Assembly (NCBI GenBank): GCA_946479015.1 | Contig: CAMLEQ010000242.1 | Coordinates: 1-6,102 of the forward strand | DNA: 6,102 nt | Origin: an uncultured Gemmatimonadota bacterium | GTDB lineage: Bacteria > Gemmatimonadota > Gemmatimonadetes > Gemmatimonadales > Gemmatimonadaceae | Direction of reading: 5' to 3' | Shown: positions 1 through 5,956 of the stretch, one piece after another | Layout: every line of letters begins with the position of its first letter | Numbering within the stretch: position 1 is the stretch's first letter | Program-made: the position numbers and the translations under genes | Notes under the pieces: model-generated | Databases searched by the model: none | What the model saw: only the letters and a program-made list of their open reading frames with translations | Told to the model about the DNA's origin: nothing

Positions 1-428
1 GACGACAGCGACGCCCCCCACGCCAGGTGCATCCCCAGCACCAGGCCGGCCGCGATGTACAGCACGGCCTTCACCGCCGTCCACACGAAATTGTAGCCGA
101 TCAATCCGGCGATGATCGACGGGAGCGACGCGCGGGTGCTCAGCAGCGCCTCGAGCGTCCCCGTCCCGATCCCCGAGCTGATCGCGGCCGGCACGGCGTT
201 CACCGCCGTCATGAGGAAGGAGAACGCGATCATTCCCACGATCAGGAACCCGAAGTACTCCCCTCCCTGCGCGGCGATGGACTTCGCCATCGTCGGCTGG
301 AGCGCCCGCGCCACGAAGTACATCGGCAGCACGGTCGCCAGCAGCGACACGAGCGAGAGCACCATCGACAGCCGGTAGCTCAGCGACGTCCGCCAGCTCG
401 CGCGGACCAGCGCGAACGCCTCACGCAT
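1..428 (-). CDS. ABC-2 type transporter permease, N-terminal part (runs off window)
   Basis: Membrane subunit of an ABC exporter, most likely for the mature lasso peptide. I read it directly on the minus strand from ATG at 428-426. It stays open to the window edge, giving 142 complete codons with the 3' end missing. A strong GGGAGG lies 6 nt before the ATG, and the start overlaps the end of the ATPase gene by 8 nt, which supports translational coupling. The protein begins MREAFALVRASW and has hydrophobic stretches at about residues 20-40, 59-80 and 103-135, as expected of membrane segments. Between them, residues 89-98 (TGTLEALLST) resemble the Glu-containing cytoplasmic coupling region of ABC-2/DrrB-type permeases. 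The family usually has six membrane segments, so about half is missing here. The family call rests on topology, that motif and the neighbouring ATPase; substrate specificity is inferred from the cluster. Confidence 0.85.
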   Translation of the reverse strand, partial: MREAFALVRASWRTSLSYRLSMVLSLVSLLATVLPMYFVARALQPTMAKSIAAQGGEYFGFLIVGMIAFSFLMTAVNAVPAAISSGIGTGTLEALLSTRASLPSIIAGLIGYNFVWTAVKAVLYIAAGLVLGMHLAWGASLS

Positions 429-1497
429 CGCCCGCCTCCCGCCGTCCGCGCTGCACGATCCGCTCGATCAGATCGGCCAGCGAGAGGTTCACGCGCTCGA
501 ACCGCGACACCGACACCCCCTGCTCCACGAGGAACGCCACCACCTGCGCCGCCCGCTCCGCCCCCCCGGGAATCTCCATCTCCACGCGCGTCCACCCATC
601 CTCGTCCACGCCACGCTCCACGATCCCCACCGCCACGCCCCGCTCGCCGAGCGCGGCGATCCCCGGGTGCGCCGGGTCCTTCGTGAACAGCCGGTAGCGC
701 TCGTCCCCGATCTCGCGCGACAGCCGCTCCGCCGTCCCCGCCGCGAGCAGCCGGCCGCGGTCGAGCACCGCCACGCGGTCGCACAGCTCGAGCGCCTCCT
801 CGGCGTTGTGCGTGGCCAGCAGCACGGTGCACCGCTGCCGCCCGCTGATCTCCTCCCGCAGGAAGGTGCGGAACGCGCGGGCGGAGATGGGATCGAGGCT
901 GCGCGTCGGCTCGTCGAGCAGCAGCACCCGCGGACGCGCGATCAGCGCTCGCGCGATGAGCAGCCGCTGCTTCATCCCCGAGGAGAAGGAGCCCACGATC
1001 TTCTCGCGCGCATCCTCCAGCCCCACCACGCGGAGCAGCTCCTCCGCGCGGCGCCGCGATTCCGCCCCGTCCAGTCCCTGGAGCGCGCCGTACAGCTCGA
1101 GGTTGGCGGTCGCCGTCAGGCGCCAGTACAGGCTCCGCTCATCCGCGATCACCGGCGCGAGCACGCGTCGCACCGCGGCCGCGTCCTGCACCACGTCGTA
1201 TCCCGCGATCGTGGCCGTCCCCTCGTCGGGGATGATGAGCGTCGCCAGCATCTTGAACAGCGTGGTCTTCCCCGCGCCGTTCGGGCCGAGGAGCCCGAAG
1301 AACTCCCCCTCGCCGATGGACACGCTCACCCCCTGCACCACCTTCACCCAGGTGGTGCGGCGCGGGTGGCGGATCATCTCCGCCCACCGCCGGCGCTCGG
1401 GAAAGCGCTTGCCGAGCCCGTCGAGGACGACGGTGGGCGCGCGGCTCGTGTTCGGCGAGAGCGGCTCCGTGCGCGCGATGGCGGCGCTGCCGCTCAT
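421..1497 (-). CDS. ABC transporter ATP-binding protein (exporter ATPase of the lasso cluster)
   Basis: A 358-residue cytoplasmic ATPase that should power the adjoining permease. Visible motifs are Walker A GPNGAGKT (71-78), signature SFSSGMKQRL (170-179, a variant of LSGGQ), Walker B VLLLDEPT (191-198), D-loop SLD (200-202) and the switch His in ATHN (H230). Where most members have the Q-loop Gln, this protein has Asp119 in ADERSLYWRLT. After about residue 260 there is a roughly 100-residue C-terminal extension ending in LSLADLIERIVQRG, like the DUF4162-type tail of drug- and peptide-export ATPases. The start ATG overlaps the stop of the kinase gene as ATGA, and a GGGAG lies 6 nt upstream. 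Its stop overlaps the permease start by 8 nt. Lasso clusters often encode a fused exporter of the McjD type, so a separate ATPase and ABC-2 permease is a different arrangement. Export of the lasso peptide, and self-protection, are inferred from position. Confidence 0.93.
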   Translation of the reverse strand: MSGSAAIARTEPLSPNTSRAPTVVLDGLGKRFPERRRWAEMIRHPRRTTWVKVVQGVSVSIGEGEFFGLLGPNGAGKTTLFKMLATLIIPDEGTATIAGYDVVQDAAAVRRVLAPVIADERSLYWRLTATANLELYGALQGLDGAESRRRAEELLRVVGLEDAREKIVGSFSSGMKQRLLIARALIARPRVLLLDEPTRSLDPISARAFRTFLREEISGRQRCTVLLATHNAEEALELCDRVAVLDRGRLLAAGTAERLSREIGDERYRLFTKDPAHPGIAALGERGVAVGIVERGVDEDGWTRVEMEIPGGAERAAQVVAFLVEQGVSVSRFERVNLSLADLIERIVQRGRREAGDA

Positions 1498-2459
1498 GCG
1501 GCGCTCCCGGCGGCGGATACCGCCGCCGGCGCCTCGTGCCAGGCGAGAAGGGTGGCGACGATCTCTCCGAGGCGGTCGAGCCCCGGCATGGTGTCCAGCC
1601 GGTAGACGGGGACGGACTCCGCCAGCGTGGCGGCGCGCTCGAACACCACCGGCGCCTCGGAGCCGCCGAGCAGCCCGGCGAGCGCGGAGTGGCGGACCAG
1701 CGAGAGCGCGGCCGGCACGCTGGGGAGCCGCGTGCGGCGCGCGGCCTCGTCCATGGTCGCCCCCGGCGCGAGGGGGGCGAGCAGGTAGATGGCGGCGAGC
1801 GGCTGCCGGTCGAAGGTCACCAGCTCCTCGGGGAGATCGCGCACCAGGTGCTTCTCCCCGGCGCGCACGCTCCCCTGCTCCACGCCGAACATCTCCGCCG
1901 AGTCGTCCCAGAGCTTCACCACGTGCACTCCCGGCACCGCCACCGGCGCGGGCCCCAGCTCCACCGGGAGCACGTCATCGGTGAGCAGCCGGCCACCGGC
2001 GCGCGAGAGCGCGAGCGCCAGCGTGGACTTCCCGTGGAACTTCGGCGCGAGAAAGGCGACCGCTCCGCCGGCGAGCGCCACCGCGCTCCCGTGGAGGCAG
2101 AGCGCTCCGGAGGCGTGCAGCGCCGTGGACAGCACCAGTCCGGTCACGTCGGCACGCACCGCCCCCGGGGCGGCGTTCGGGCCGCGCGACCAGACGATTC
2201 GCCGTCCGTCGTCGCTGATGTCGTAGTCGCCCGTGTCATCGAAACGGACGCGGAATCCGGTGGCGTGGCGCAGCAGCGTCACGCCGCATCCCGGAACGAC
2301 CGCCGTCGAGCCGAGCTGCTCCGCGTCGGGGAGCTCGGTGAGCGTGGGTGATGTGGTGAGGGTCCAACTGGCTTCGCGAGGTGGAGCGGCCGGCTCGCGG
2401 AGCTCCGGAAAGGTGATCTCGGAGCGGAGAGTGCCGCCGAAGATCGTGTAGTGAGGCAT
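1494..2459 (-). CDS. HPr kinase-like protein of lasso cluster (putative lasso-peptide kinase)
   Basis: A 321-residue protein read from ATG at 2459-2457 (MPHYTIFGGTLRSEITFPEL). It resembles the HPr-kinase C-terminal-domain proteins found in many lasso clusters. The core shows a P-loop APKFHGKST (138-146), preceded by the LHGSAVAL strand (122-129) typical of this fold, and the acidic pair LLTDDVLP (D161, D162) expected to bind Mg and the acceptor. The N-terminal 110 residues are unlike the regulatory domain of true HPr kinase/phosphorylase, and the length and context argue against a role in sugar regulation. In paeninodin-type clusters the homologous kinase phosphorylates a C-terminal Ser of the precursor; here the precursor ends in TSSVPTA, so the acceptor is uncertain. 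The reading frame stays open upstream to 2756, but those 99 extra codons only overlie the precursor gene in another frame. No clear ribosome-binding site precedes the chosen start. The stop overlaps the ATPase start (ATGA). Confidence 0.85.
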   Translation of the reverse strand: MPHYTIFGGTLRSEITFPELREPAAPPREASWTLTTSPTLTELPDAEQLGSTAVVPGCGVTLLRHATGFRVRFDDTGDYDISDDGRRIVWSRGPNAAPGAVRADVTGLVLSTALHASGALCLHGSAVALAGGAVAFLAPKFHGKSTLALALSRAGGRLLTDDVLPVELGPAPVAVPGVHVVKLWDDSAEMFGVEQGSVRAGEKHLVRDLPEELVTFDRQPLAAIYLLAPLAPGATMDEAARRTRLPSVPAALSLVRHSALAGLLGGSEAPVVFERAATLAESVPVYRLDTMPGLDRLGEIVATLLAWHEAPAAVSAAGSAA

Positions 2460-2478
2460 GCCGAGGGGGAACGCGGTC

Positions 2479-2509
2479 GGAGGCTGCCGGCCAGAAGCCG
2501 GCAGCCTCC
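2479..2509 (-). repeat. Perfect 13-bp inverted repeat (hairpin) between precursor and kinase genes
   Basis: The arms GGAGGCTGCCGGC and GCCGGCAGCCTCC are exact reverse complements around a 5-nt loop (TTCTG on the coding strand). The hairpin begins 12 nt after the precursor stop codon. No T-run follows, so it is not a classical intrinsic terminator. A plausible role, inferred, is to stop 3' decay or partly attenuate transcription so that precursor mRNA exceeds kinase and transporter mRNA. The 5' arm also contains a GGAGG that would be hidden in the stem. Confidence 0.85.
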
Positions 2510-2521
2510 CACCGGACCGGA

Positions 2522-2695
2522 TCAGGCCGTCGGAACCGAGCTGGTCTCCCGGCACGGCGGACCCTCCGGGCCCCCGCACAGCTCGTTCCCAGTGCCGATC
2601 CCGCAGATGGTGAACCCATCCGTGGAACCGTTGAAACCCACCTGGGTGAGTTCGCGGAACGTCCCGAAACGCTCCACTCGTGGCTTCTGATACAC
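2522..2695 (-). CDS. Lasso peptide precursor (57 residues, GTG start)
   Basis: The substrate of the cluster, found by reading the gap between the cyclase and kinase genes on the minus strand. GTG at 2695-2693 is preceded by GGGAGG with 6-nt spacing and the frame ends at TGA 2524-2522. The leader (M)YQKPRVERFGTFRELTQ matches the lasso leader pattern Y-x2-P-x-(L/V)-x3-G-x-F-x3-T, with Y2, P5, V7, G11, F13 and T17. The core contains VGFNGSTDGFTICGIG. Asp26 is the only acidic residue close enough to close a standard ring: with Thr17 at -2, the core starts at Val19 and the ring has 8 residues; with Gly20 as residue 1, the ring has 7. The remaining tail is very long for the class, with Cys31, Cys40 and Cys48, a GGPEGPP segment and the end TSSVPTA. 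Position between C and K and the motif match make the identification firm; cleavage site, ring size and any disulfides are inferred. No other in-frame start lies nearby. Confidence 0.9.
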   Translation of the reverse strand: MYQKPRVERFGTFRELTQVGFNGSTDGFTICGIGTGNELCGGPEGPPCRETSSVPTA

Positions 2696-2701
2696 GCGAC
2701 G

Positions 2702-2707
2702 CCTCCC
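2702..2707 (-). promoter_or_regulatory. Shine-Dalgarno site of the precursor gene
   Basis: GGGAGG on the minus strand, 6 nt before the GTG of the precursor. It decides the start: the frame continues upstream without another start codon close by, and the leader motif begins right after this GTG. Confidence 0.75.
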
Positions 2708-2721
2708 TGTGTCGTGTGCTA

Positions 2722-2762
2722 CCGGGCCCCTTGCCCGGCGGAAGTACGGCCCCCATGGCCGT
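2722..2762 (-). repeat. Two short inverted repeats in the precursor 5' leader
   Basis: Within the 105-nt gap between the cyclase stop and the precursor GTG, the coding strand has ACGGCC-ATGGG-GGCCGT (2762-2746), then CCGGGC-AAGGG-GCCCGG (2738-2722). Each could form a 6-bp stem with a 5-nt loop. They may be mRNA structure that affects processing or translation of the precursor. Stems this short also arise by chance in GC-rich DNA, so no function is claimed. Confidence 0.4.
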
Positions 2763-2800
2763 CAGTACAACAGTCCATCGTCACTACTGCTACTGCAAAT

Positions 2801-4762
2801 CTAACGTACCGCCACGACTCCAGGCTCGGTCGGAGTTGCCCCGACCGGCACATCCGTCGGGGGGAGCCGTGCTCGGAGCCAGAGCTCCGTCTGCAGCGTG
2901 AAGAACAGGTTCACGCCCAGTTGCCCCGCACCACCCCTCAGATATTCCCTGCACGACTCGCGGAATCCCTCTGCATCGATTATTCCAGCGCGCACGAGCA
3001 GCGAATCGTGTAGCATCTCGTCCAGCAGCGCAGGGAACCGCTCGCGCATGGATCGGTCGAAATAACCGCCCGTCACCCCAGTGCGCGACGCTCTCGGCGC
3101 CAACACGCGCTCTGGTAGCAGACCTCGTACCGCTGCGCGGAGAAGTCGTTTGGTTTCCCGACCGCTCGAGCGCTCCCAGCGGGGACGGGTGCAAGCGAAC
3201 TCGATCACGCGGCGATCGTAGAGCGGCGAGCGGATCTCGACCCCCTCCTCGAGCGCGAACGACGACGCCAGGCCGAACACGCGCGGAAAGTACGGGTGGG
3301 TCAGGTACCATTCCGTTTCATACGCGACACACGTGACGCGCCCACGCTGCGGCGTGAACGCACGCTCCCGCTCCTCCAGGCGGTTCCGCCGCGCGAACCC
3401 CTCGTCGAGCCACGTCGGCACTCGACGCTCGAGGTAGCCCGTGAGCGGGCGCCCTCCCCGCAGCACCCTGGCGAGCGCGAGCGCCGGCGAGGGGAGGAGC
3501 GGCTGCACCGCCCAGCGGAAGAAGTTGCGGAACCCCGTCCCGCGCAGCCCCTTCTCGCGCCATTCACGCGCCAGCTCGCGCCACCGTCCGGCGCGCAGCA
3601 GGTCGGCGAAGAACACCTCGGACACCTGGAAGAGCTGGTCCCCTCCCACCCCTTCCAGCGCGACGCGCGACCCCACGGCGCGCGAGCCGCGCGCGAGCGA
3701 GCGATGCCACATCTCGAACGGATGCGCGAACGGCTCGTCCCGCCCTGCAGCTCGCTCCGCCGGGTGGTCGAAGAAGGGGACATCCCTGATGTCCACCCAG
3801 TGCACCGGCACCGACCAGTGGTCGGCCACCGCCTGGATGAGCTCGTCCTCGCGCCCCGGGTCGCCGGGGGGATAGCTCATCGACACCGGGAGCAGCTCCC
3901 GCCCCTTCCCCTCCGCGCGCGCTCCCTCCTGCCCCGCCCCGAACACCGCGGTCGAGTCCCAGCCACCGCTCAACCATACGCTCGTGGGGGCGCCGGATAC
4001 CGTGCGCTCCATCACCGATCGCGTAAGCAGCGCGCGCAGCTCCTCCGCGCCCTCCTCGAAGGAGAGATCGCTCCGCTCCTCGATCTTCGGCGGGCGCCAG
4101 TGACGGAACAGCTCGGCGCGGCCGCTGCCGCGGCGCGAGAGCGTCCACCCGGCCGGCAGCGCGCGTACGTCGCGGTAGCACGTCTCGTGGCTCGCGGCGA
4201 ACAGCCCCCCAGCAGTCTCCGCCAGGGACGTGAGGTTCAGCTCGCTCGAGCAGCGCGGGTGCACCACGACCCCGCTCACCATCGACGCGATGATCAGCGT
4301 GTCGCCCGCTTCGGCGTAGTACAGCGTGCGCTTGCCGGAAAAGTCGCGCGCCGCGCAGACGCGGCGCGTCTTCGGGTTCCAGACGATGAACGCGAAGTCG
4401 CCCTCGATGCGATCGGCGCAATCATCGCCCCAGGCGTGGTACGCGGCGAGCACGAGGTGGCTCGCGGTGTCGCCGCCGACCGGGATGCCGCGGCGCCCGA
4501 GCGCGCGCCGGAGGTCGTCGCGGTAATAGACCGAGGCGTCGGCGGCGACCACCAGATCGTCGTCGCGCAACACGAGCACGGGACCGGAGAAGTCGGGGTG
4601 CAGCTCCCAGTCGTGGCGCGCCACGGCGAGCACCGCCCCCTCCCCGCTCCATACCTCCCCCCTCTGGTCGCCGCCGCGCGCGCGCATCGCATCGAGCATC
4701 CGGCGGGCCTGCTCCGGCTCCGGCCGTCCTCCGGGGGTGAAGATCCCGGCGATCGCGCTCAC
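2801..4762 (-). CDS. Lasso peptide macrolactam synthetase (cyclase C, asparagine synthetase-like)
   Basis: A 653-residue homologue of asparagine synthetase B that should adenylate the side chain of the ring Asp using ATP and close the amide with the new N-terminal amine. The N-terminal half (to about residue 210) is a glutaminase-type fold starting (M)SAIAGIF. The nucleophilic Cys2 of real asparagine synthetases is Ser here, so it cannot use glutamine, as usual for lasso cyclases. The synthetase half has the PP-loop SVWLSGGWDS (261-270), LEGVGGDQLF (369-378), the EIRSPLYDRRVIEF segment (509-522) and the Lys-containing GRETKRLLRAA (534-544). The start is GTG at 4762-4760, overlapping the B2 stop as GTGA; the SAIAGIF start aligns with the family N-terminus. 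Length fits McjC-like enzymes with a modest C-terminal extension. The next gene downstream is the precursor. Confidence 0.95.
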   Translation of the reverse strand: MSAIAGIFTPGGRPEPEQARRMLDAMRARGGDQRGEVWSGEGAVLAVARHDWELHPDFSGPVLVLRDDDLVVAADASVYYRDDLRRALGRRGIPVGGDTASHLVLAAYHAWGDDCADRIEGDFAFIVWNPKTRRVCAARDFSGKRTLYYAEAGDTLIIASMVSGVVVHPRCSSELNLTSLAETAGGLFAASHETCYRDVRALPAGWTLSRRGSGRAELFRHWRPPKIEERSDLSFEEGAEELRALLTRSVMERTVSGAPTSVWLSGGWDSTAVFGAGQEGARAEGKGRELLPVSMSYPPGDPGREDELIQAVADHWSVPVHWVDIRDVPFFDHPAERAAGRDEPFAHPFEMWHRSLARGSRAVGSRVALEGVGGDQLFQVSEVFFADLLRAGRWRELAREWREKGLRGTGFRNFFRWAVQPLLPSPALALARVLRGGRPLTGYLERRVPTWLDEGFARRNRLEERERAFTPQRGRVTCVAYETEWYLTHPYFPRVFGLASSFALEEGVEIRSPLYDRRVIEFACTRPRWERSSGRETKRLLRAAVRGLLPERVLAPRASRTGVTGGYFDRSMRERFPALLDEMLHDSLLVRAGIIDAEGFRESCREYLRGGAGQLGVNLFFTLQTELWLRARLPPTDVPVGATPTEPGVVAVR

Positions 4763-5220
4763 TTCGCGTCCAGCAGGCGCACGTCGGTGAGCTCCGCGAA
4801 CGAGTCCACGTGCTCCTCACTGTCCCCGATCACGCGGTCCCCGTACTCCACCCAGGCGTGGGCCAGGAAGCGGTTGCCGCGCACGCGCACGCCGATGCGG
4901 ATCCGGCTCCCCCGGATGCCGCGGCGCTCGAGCATGCGGTTGATGGCGACGGCCCGCACGAGGCAGAGCGGGTGGAAGATCCCGTAGTCCGCGGCGCGGC
5001 TCACCGCCAGCGCGAGCCGCGCGGCCCGCGGATCGGGCACGAACGGCCCCTCCGCCTCGGTGCGGCGGGGCGCGTCGCTGGACACCAGACGCCCGGTGGG
5101 GCGGGTGGAGACGAGGATCTGCGCGGCGATCAGCTCGACCTGCGCCTGCAGCAGGTCAACCCACTCGCGCGGAGTGAGCTTCGCCAGTTTCCGAAGAGAC
5201 CTTCTCGTCACTCTGCTCAT
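4759..5220 (-). CDS. Lasso leader peptidase B2 (transglutaminase-like cysteine protease)
   Basis: A 153-residue protein of the lasso B2 family (PF13471-type transglutaminase-like superfamily), which cuts the leader from the precursor once B1 delivers it. The catalytic triad is visible: Cys86 in HPLCLVRA, His121 in LAHAWVE and Asp133 in VIGDSEE. The Cys-His and His-Asp spacings (35 and 12) match the McjB-type arrangement. Residues 1-40 (TRRSLRKLAKLTPREW followed by a hydrophobic helix) are the usual N-terminal helix of this family. The start is taken as ATG at 5220, so the gene overlaps the B1 tail by 65 nt; GTG at 5211 (Val4) is an alternative. There is no strong ribosome-binding site, so coupling to B1 translation is likely. 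Its stop overlaps the cyclase GTG. Confidence 0.93.
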   Translation of the reverse strand: MSRVTRRSLRKLAKLTPREWVDLLQAQVELIAAQILVSTRPTGRLVSSDAPRRTEAEGPFVPDPRAARLALAVSRAADYGIFHPLCLVRAVAINRMLERRGIRGSRIRIGVRVRGNRFLAHAWVEYGDRVIGDSEEHVDSFAELTDVRLLDAK

Positions 5221-5500
5221 CCGACTGCCCGGGCGGCGGGGGAAGAACGAGGTGGTGCGACGCCAGCTCCGTCAGGAGCTCGCGGACGTCATCACGGATC
5301 ACCTGGGGATCCGCATCGGGATACTGCGCGGCGATCGCGGCGCACAGCTCGTCGAACGTGCCCGACACGGGTGGGAGCAGGGCCCACACCTGTGCGCCCA
5401 CGGCGTTCAGCCCGAAGTACACCTCGTCCTCGGAGGAGAAGAGTACGGCGCCATCGGACAACGCCTTGAAGATCACTTTGGGATTTGCGACCGGCAGCAT
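5156..5500 (-). CDS. Lasso leader-recognition protein B1 (PqqD/RRE domain)
   Basis: A 114-residue protein with a PqqD-type RiPP recognition element, which binds the precursor leader and recruits the B2 protease. The domain spans about residues 5-88, with characteristic segments GAVLFSSEDEVYFGLNAVGA (17-36), VWALL (38-42), then a helical part around FDELCAAIAAQYPD (49-62) and the DDVRELLTELASHHLV helix (70-85). After residue 86 comes a PPPP stretch and an acidic, probably disordered tail (GQSDEQSDEK). Most of that tail overlaps the start of B2 by 65 nt in another frame. ATG at 5500-5498 is preceded by AGGGG at suitable spacing and follows a 456-nt gene-free region, so this is probably the first gene of the operon. 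Leader residues Tyr2 and Pro5 of the precursor are its expected contacts, from work on lasso and related RRE proteins. Confidence 0.93.
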   Translation of the reverse strand: MLPVANPKVIFKALSDGAVLFSSEDEVYFGLNAVGAQVWALLPPVSGTFDELCAAIAAQYPDADPQVIRDDVRELLTELASHHLVLPPPPGQSDEQSDEKVSSETGEAHSARVG

Positions 5501-5956
5501 TCAGTCCCCTGCAGACGGATACGTGGCCTCACGCGCGACGCCGTCCAACCGCACCCACGTCGGTGCCCCTGCGGCGGTGTGGAACGGTCCGACCTCCGCT
5601 TCGTAGCAATGACTCGCATTGCGCCTTGCCCCGAGCACCGACCGTGCCATGCATCGCGCGCGGCTCGCTCCCGCGACCGTGTCGGCGACCATCCGCACCA
5701 TCAAATGCTCGTTTCGCTTCCACTCGAACATGCGGCACGACCAATGTGCGATGAGGATCGTACGCCACATCGAGTGCGCACACACCACACCACCACACTC
5801 GCCGCCCGCTGGTGCCCGCGTCGCCGAAGTCATCCCTGCCGACCCGCTCCGCCTGACCCCGCCTGGAGCAACGCAAGAGCCATGCGACAGCGGATTGGAC
5901 AGCCCACTACACGATGCCCTGCGGTCTCGGACGGGGCAAGCGTGTGTCGAGCTGGG
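5501..5956. other. Gene-free region upstream of the lasso operon
   Basis: The 456 nt between the receiver-domain stop and B1 should contain the operon promoter. Base composition drops towards about 50-55% GC around 5700-5760, unlike the coding parts. A TACGAT that could serve as a -10 element lies on the minus strand at 5762-5757, but no convincing -35 lies at the right distance, so I do not call a promoter. On the plus strand a low-complexity run of CAC/CA repeats lies at about 5779-5798. No terminator with a T-run was found after the upstream gene. Open frames here on either strand have no recognisable motif or credible ribosome-binding site, and I saw no second lasso leader motif. Confidence 0.6.

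Noticed and set aside
667..1605. 312-codon plus-strand open frame opposite the ABC ATPase
   Set aside because: An antisense shadow of the ATPase with no motif of its own.
2479..2509. Intrinsic terminator after the precursor
   Set aside because: The stem is perfect but no T-run follows on the coding strand, so full termination is not supported; kept as a hairpin.
2460..2756. 99-codon N-terminal extension of the kinase frame up to ATG 2756
   Set aside because: The extension is low in family resemblance and overlies the precursor gene and the hairpin in another frame; the family-like start is MPHYTIFGG at 2459.
2765..2798. Internal promoter (TTGCAG with a later TGTTGT/GACTGT) before the precursor
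   Set aside because: The spacing or the -10 match is poor in every arrangement tried.
3296..4987. 563-codon plus-strand open frame opposite the cyclase
   Set aside because: Arg/Pro/Ala-rich composition typical of antisense frames in high-GC coding DNA; the opposite strand carries clear cyclase motifs.
5757..5762. Minus-strand TACGAT as a sigma-70 -10 element
   Set aside because: No matching -35 hexamer at 16-18 nt; too weak to annotate as a promoter.
5779..5798. CAC/CA-rich run as a CRISPR or tandem repeat array
   Set aside because: Only a single short low-complexity tract with no repeat-spacer structure.
5501..5833. 110-codon minus-strand open frame ending directly before B1
   Set aside because: No recognisable domain or lasso leader motif, poor ribosome-binding site and less biased base composition; more likely a chance frame in the promoter region, though its TGA adjoins the B1 ATG.
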